A DNA stretch of 47,120 nt. Origin: JAWXCF01 sp034440515 (GTDB lineage: Bacteria; Bacteroidota; Bacteroidia; CAILMK01). The first letter of the stretch is position 1, and every line of letters begins with the position of its first letter. Position numbers and translations under genes: made by a program. Shown in pieces: positions 43,454 to 47,120 of the stretch. The stretch spans positions 1-47,120 of the forward strand of contig JAWXCF010000034.1 in the NCBI GenBank assembly GCA_034440515.1. The letters run 5' to 3'. The notes under the pieces were generated by a model, which saw only the letters and a program-made list of their open reading frames with translations, had not been told where the DNA came from and did no database searches.

Positions 43454-44881
43454 CTAGTAAAACTTAATCTTCCAAAGTGCTGCCCATACTTGGCTTAACA
43501 TTATACGACCATTCTTAAATCGATCAGTCATTTTGGTTTCGCCATAGGTACGTTCCATATAGTGAACAGGTAAGTCTAATATTTTTAAATGCTTTTTAGC
43601 AGCTCCAAATATCAACTCATAGTCGCCCCATCTGTCATTTACACCCCAGCTACCTCTTAATTTCTTTATACGCTCATAGTCACTTCGCCACAACACTTTG
43701 GTACCACACAGGGTATCTTTTATGGTTAAATCAAGTACAAAACTGAATGCAATACTGAAAAATTTATTGCCAATAATGTTAAAGAGTCGCATAGCCTCGT
43801 CGTGCATTGGATATACCAATCGAGATCCATTTACAAATTCAGCTCTCCGTCTAGCTATTGCTTCATAGAAATAGGGCAGCTCTTCTGGTATTACCGTAAG
43901 GTCTGCATCTAATATCATCAATATATCACCTTGTGCGCTATCAAAACAACTCCATACATTCGTAGCCTTGCATATTGCTGGACCAGGCACTAGTTTTATA
44001 TCTTTCTCGGGGTGCTTGGCTATCATTTCCAACACCTTATCGCCAGTACCATCTGTAGATTTATCGTCGCCGAATATAATTTCAGTATGGGTTCCCATCA
44101 TTGGCACCCTTAGTACAGCACTCTCTATATTGCCTACTTCGTTTCTACAGGGTATGCACACACTTACACTATAGTCCCCATTTGGGTCTGGTAAATATCG
44201 GGCTACATTAATTCTGTGTAAGGTAAAGAATCTAAAGAAAGGAAGTCTAGCCAATATTTTGTTAGCAAACCAACTTATTAAGGGAATATTATAGGGCATC
44301 AGTATTGCCCTCCTATTTATGAGTGGTTCGTACCCACTAATGCTACAAATTCCGTTAATATCCCAAGCACTAATCCAGTTGTGCTGTTTCTGTGGTATTC
44401 TTAAATTTAATTTTTCAGCAAGTTTTACCAGTGGCTGCCACAGGAAGTGATAATTTACTATTACTATTCTGGTATGTGGATAGCAATTTTTCTTAATGCA
44501 TAACATCACCGCTTGTAGATCTATAATGTCTTCTACACTAGTAATTAATATATAGTCAAACTTGCCAGCAACTTCAGTTGCCTCAGGACTTTGATTGTGA
44601 AATTCTAAATTTGGGTATTTCCGTTGAGCCTCTGCTATTTGCGCTCCACTGTCGTCTATACCTACTCCAACAGCTGGTTGCAGTTCGTTTAGCAGGTAGC
44701 CTATGCTACACCGCAGGTGCATTACTTTGGCACCTGGCTCTATTATATGACTTAAATGTTTGACTAACTGCCTGTAATAATATTTATTGGCATTAATCCA
44801 TTTTATCCTTTTCGGAGTAATTTCATCATTTTTCTTGGCTATTTGCTCTCGCAAATCATCCAAATGTGGGTACTTAATCAT
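43454..44881 (-). CDS. Methyltransferase-like domain fused to GT2 glycosyltransferase
   Basis: A 475-residue two-part protein. Residues about 40-200 have the class I methyltransferase layout (VMHLRCSIGYLLNEL then VGVGIDDS and FDYILITSV), but the glycine-rich motif I is degraded to HLRCSIG, so SAM binding is doubtful. Residues about 238-475 are a family 2 glycosyltransferase: CIPCRNE (242-248), DDKSTDGT (272-279), DAD at 325-327, and a later NDRWGDYEL region. The GT2 half resembles dolichol-phosphate-mannose-synthase-like enzymes. Acceptor and donor are unknown. A -7 element lies 11 bases before the ATG. Confidence 0.85.
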   Translation of the reverse strand: MIKYPHLDDLREQIAKKNDEITPKRIKWINANKYYYRQLVKHLSHIIEPGAKVMHLRCSIGYLLNELQPAVGVGIDDSGAQIAEAQRKYPNLEFHNQSPEATEVAGKFDYILITSVEDIIDLQAVMLCIKKNCYPHTRIVIVNYHFLWQPLVKLAEKLNLRIPQKQHNWISAWDINGICSISGYEPLINRRAILMPYNIPLISWFANKILARLPFFRFFTLHRINVARYLPDPNGDYSVSVCIPCRNEVGNIESAVLRVPMMGTHTEIIFGDDKSTDGTGDKVLEMIAKHPEKDIKLVPGPAICKATNVWSCFDSAQGDILMILDADLTVIPEELPYFYEAIARRRAEFVNGSRLVYPMHDEAMRLFNIIGNKFFSIAFSFVLDLTIKDTLCGTKVLWRSDYERIKKLRGSWGVNDRWGDYELIFGAAKKHLKILDLPVHYMERTYGETKMTDRFKNGRIMLSQVWAALWKIKFY

Positions 44882-44892
44882 CAGTCAATGTG

Positions 44893-44900
44893 CAAAGGTA
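44893..44900 (-). promoter_or_regulatory. -7 promoter element (GT2 fusion gene)
   Basis: The minus strand reads TACCTTTG, an exact match, ending 11 bases before the start codon, so the leader would be only about 5 bases. Confidence 0.4.
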
Positions 44901-44931
44901 TTGGTTTGTAACAAATTGATAGAATAGAATT

Positions 44932-44939
44932 TAAATTTG
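44932..44939 (+). promoter_or_regulatory. -7 promoter element (small secreted protein)
   Basis: TAAATTTG matches TAnnTTTG and ends 8 bases before the ATG at 44948; the leader would be nearly absent. It diverges from the element at 44893-44900. Confidence 0.4.
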
Positions 44940-44947
44940 AAATTCAA

Positions 44948-45334
44948 ATGGCATCTAAGTACATATTCACATTCACGCTTTTCTTATTGGCTTCAGCTAT
45001 GTGCAGTGCACAATGTGTGGATACCCTAATGATAAGAAATGATATAGGTGCTTGGGAAAATCACACGGAAAGCAAATGGTCTAAGTTCTACTCAGCCAAA
45101 GTAATAATAATGACTGGAAAACAAGCCATAGCCAGATACCACGTTAAGGGTATTAGTGACAATAACCTGTACTTTGCTGTAGAGAGTAGAGACGGAATAC
45201 AAGTTGCTAAAACCCCCATTAAAATACTAACTGAAATAGACTGCGAGCAAATACCTTGGCAAAATGGAATGTTGCAAGGCATAGACAAAGACGGAAATGA
45301 TTGGCAACTATGCCAAAAAAAATGTGAAGATTAA
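44948..45334 (+). CDS. Small secreted protein of unknown function
   Basis: A 128-residue protein with a signal peptide ending CSAQ. The mature part is beta-rich (KVIIMTGKQAIARYHVKG, NLYFAVESRDGI) and has four cysteines: one right after the signal, one in IDCEQ and two in LCQKKC. I do not recognise the family. It is followed after 36 bases by the methyltransferase gene. Confidence 0.65.
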   Translation: MASKYIFTFTLFLLASAMCSAQCVDTLMIRNDIGAWENHTESKWSKFYSAKVIIMTGKQAIARYHVKGISDNNLYFAVESRDGIQVAKTPIKILTEIDCEQIPWQNGMLQGIDKDGNDWQLCQKKCED

Positions 45335-45370
45335 ATAAAGTTATGATTATTATCTTTACCAACTTCTATT

Positions 45371-46099
45371 ATGGATATTAACGAAAGACTAAAGCACGAA
45401 CGCGAGCACGGTAAAAAAATAAGTGAAAACGCTGAAGATGTATGGGGCTGGGGAAGCCCAGCAGGACAAATTCGTGCTAATAGACGAGCCGCCTATCTGT
45501 ATAATTTAGGTAAATGGACCAGTCAAGATCATCTACTAGAAATTGGTGCTGGTACTGGCTTATTTACTAAAAAAGTATATGATGCTACCCACGCTAAAAT
45601 AATAGCTACAGAATTAAGCGAAGACCTGATTAACATTGCACAAAGTAAATATCCTGAAATAGAGTGGAAAATCGAAGATGCAATGAACCTGAGTTTTACT
45701 GATAATAGTTTTGACGGGGTATTTGGTAGTAGCATATTACACCACCTAGAGTTAGAAAAATCGCTCATAGAAATACTTAGAGTGCTAAAGCCTGGAGGTA
45801 GAATGATATTTGCTGAGCCAAATATGGTAAACCCTCAAATATTAATTCAAAAAAACGTCGGCTTTATTAAGAAGGCATTGGGAGATTCTCCAGATGAAAC
45901 AGCGATTACCCGTTGGCCTTTTAAAAAGAAAATGGAGGACTTAGGCTATAGAAATGTACGCATTTTTCCCTATGACTTTCTACACCCTATTACCCCTACT
46001 CCATTAATTGGAGTTGTAAACATACTAGGTAAAATAGTAGAGAAAATTCCGATTTTGAAGGAAATTGCTGGTTCTGTAATTATCTATGGAGAGAAGTAA
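45371..46099 (+). CDS. Class I SAM-dependent methyltransferase
   Basis: A 242-residue enzyme with a complete methyltransferase fold: LLEIGAGTGLFTKK (motif I, about residues 55-68), IATELSEDLI (motif II with the acidic residue), WKIEDAMNLSF, and FDGVFGSSILHHLE, then LKPGGRMIFAEPN. The last 80 residues form a C-terminal segment with Pro-rich and hydrophobic parts. It resembles UbiE/COQ5-like and glycan-locus methyltransferases; substrate unknown. Confidence 0.88.
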   Translation: MDINERLKHEREHGKKISENAEDVWGWGSPAGQIRANRRAAYLYNLGKWTSQDHLLEIGAGTGLFTKKVYDATHAKIIATELSEDLINIAQSKYPEIEWKIEDAMNLSFTDNSFDGVFGSSILHHLELEKSLIEILRVLKPGGRMIFAEPNMVNPQILIQKNVGFIKKALGDSPDETAITRWPFKKKMEDLGYRNVRIFPYDFLHPITPTPLIGVVNILGKIVEKIPILKEIAGSVIIYGEK

Positions 46100-46232
46100 T
46101 AGTATTTGCTATTTTAATATTATTTCAAGTTGCGCTATTCATTTAGCATTAATCTGCAAATAGTAAATTAATATTTCTCCGTTTACCAATTAGCTAGCTT
46201 GGGTATTTCTACTCATATTACAATATTATGTT

Positions 46233-46493
46233 ATGAATAGTCTATACCAAATCTTAATGCTTTCACTAAATATTTGGAATGCTCAGCCAATACAAGATAA
46301 AGTTTATACTAGGCAACAACAGTATTTAGAATCTAAAATGGTCTTGGTTAAACTAAGCGAGGAAGTAAAAAAGCCCGAGCCTAATGAATGCACCCCAGTG
46401 CCTGATCCTTCTCAATATGTTATACAACAATATGAGTATCCCACATTAATTCCAATGATACATATTAAGCCAAACATTCATCATAAATATTAG
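46233..46493 (+). CDS. Short protein of unknown function
   Basis: An 86-residue frame without a recognised domain. The first 20 residues are weakly hydrophobic (LYQILMLSLNIWNAQP), perhaps a signal peptide; the rest is polar with several Pro and a His-rich end (PNIHHKY). It is flanked by the methyltransferase gene and a lipoprotein gene on the same strand. The coding status is only moderately supported. Confidence 0.4.
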   Translation: MNSLYQILMLSLNIWNAQPIQDKVYTRQQQYLESKMVLVKLSEEVKKPEPNECTPVPDPSQYVIQQYEYPTLIPMIHIKPNIHHKY

Positions 46494-46533
46494 TTTTTTA
46501 ATGAAATATTAAACTATTAAGCACTACATCATA

Positions 46534-46541
46534 TACATTTG
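46534..46541 (+). promoter_or_regulatory. -7 promoter element (lipoprotein at window end)
   Basis: TACATTTG matches TAnnTTTG, 18 bases before the GTG at 46560. Confidence 0.4.
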
Positions 46542-46559
46542 TTAAATAAATCAATCTCT

Positions 46560-47120
46560 GTGAATAAACTTGCCTACTTAATCCTATTCGTTCTTAGTGT
46601 TGTCTTTACTAGTTGTAGTAAAACTCAAGTATTAACCCTGCAAAACGAACACGCAATACAATCTACTCAATTAATTAATAATACGCCCTCTGCCAGTTAT
46701 ATTGGACAAAATTTAGCAATTAATAATCTAGGTAATGATAATATTTCTAATTCGAAACTAAGTTCTACTTATAACCAACATTCTAGTAGCAAATCGGTAC
46801 TGGTATTTGATAAAGTCAAGTACAAAAAATTAGTCAGCCAAAGAAAAGAAAAATATAATCAAACATTCTCATTAAAAAATAAGTATCAGTACTTTACAGC
46901 AGGTAAACTTAAGAATATTGAAGCATCTAGTAAAGGTAATAAACTGGAGGATATGGCTGAAACTTTCTTTTATGGTGGTATGTGCTTGATTGTATTGTGT
47001 CTGTTGCTATACCTAGTTGTATATGCTTTAGAAGGAAGTTACGAATGGGTAAACATCCTATTTTATCTGGCTATTTTAATTAGTTCTATTGGCTGTTGCT
47101 TATACGGAATATCTAGAATA
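46560..47120 (+). CDS. Lipoprotein with C-terminal membrane segments (runs off window)
   Basis: The frame starts with GTG at 46560 and stays open for 187 codons to the window edge. It has a lipoprotein signal (LAYLILFVLSVVFTSC, Cys at about residue 19), a Ser/Asn/Thr-rich region of 100 residues, a Lys-rich stretch, then two hydrophobic segments near the window end (YGGMCLIVLCLLLYLVVYA and the stretch up to GCCLYGI). This layout, with repeated Asn/Ser and a late pair of helices, recalls Bacteroidota proteins annotated only as hypothetical. Function unknown. Confidence 0.65.
   Translation, partial: MNKLAYLILFVLSVVFTSCSKTQVLTLQNEHAIQSTQLINNTPSASYIGQNLAINNLGNDNISNSKLSSTYNQHSSSKSVLVFDKVKYKKLVSQRKEKYNQTFSLKNKYQYFTAGKLKNIEASSKGNKLEDMAETFFYGGMCLIVLCLLLYLVVYALEGSYEWVNILFYLAILISSIGCCLYGISRI

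Noticed and set aside
46100..46232. TATTTGC and GCAAATA as an inverted repeat.
   Set aside because: Seven-base arms about 50 bases apart in AT-rich DNA are expected by chance.

Overview
The window looks like chromosomal DNA of a low-GC member of the Bacteroidota, probably nearer Chitinophagales/Sphingobacteriales than Bacteroidales; the genus is not resolved. The evidence is the family content: a DUF4292 lipoprotein, a BT_3928-type DoxX protein, DUF1599, a CarboxypepD_reg/TonB-dependent receptor, a fused E1 alpha/beta dehydrogenase and an ExoIII/GIY-YIG fusion. Many intergenic regions also carry the Bacteroidota -7 promoter element TAnnTTTG. Nearly all of the window is ordinary core genome. 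I see no rRNA, tRNA, CRISPR array or insertion sequence.

Layout. 1-6.2 kb: a GroES-like gene cut by the window edge, an SDR oxidoreductase, then an envelope operon (sugar nucleotidyltransferase, TPR lipoprotein, DUF4292 lipoprotein, EnvC-like amidase activator). 6.2-12.9 kb (minus strand): TonB-dependent receptor, exonuclease/GIY-YIG fusion, biotin carrier protein, dUTPase, Wzx-type flippase. 12.9-23.6 kb: lipoprotein, lgt, xseA, xseB, a 3-hydroxyacyl-CoA dehydrogenase-like gene, glyA, cdaA-folP, DUF1599, a DoxX/thioredoxin-like membrane protein, an ABC permease and aroK.

23.5-28.8 kb (minus strand): a carotenoid cluster, merR(CarH-like)-ECF sigma-crtI-crtB-hypothetical-lycopene cyclase. The MerR protein keeps the W-x9-EH and ExH residues of B12-dependent light sensors. 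The promoter regions of merR and the sigma gene hold several inverted repeats and share one 10-bp half-site. This is a self-contained pathway, probably induced by light, leading from geranylgeranyl diphosphate through phytoene and lycopene to beta-carotene.

28.9-38.4 kb: M28 peptidase, fused 2-oxoacid dehydrogenase E1, metK, then a small accessory island, then polA. The island holds a truncated TonB C-terminal domain and a tight three-gene operon: an unrecognised 167-residue protein with a RelE/HigB-like sequence pattern, an XRE antitoxin with a 60-residue C-terminal tail, and a SecB-like protein. This is the layout of a toxin-antitoxin-chaperone (TAC) system and is the most interesting item in the window.

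38.6-47.1 kb: small secreted proteins and lipoproteins of unknown function (one C2-like, one with a jelly-roll-like family pattern, one outer-membrane beta-barrel), mixed with dihydroorotase, a methyltransferase-like/GT2 fusion and a class I methyltransferase.
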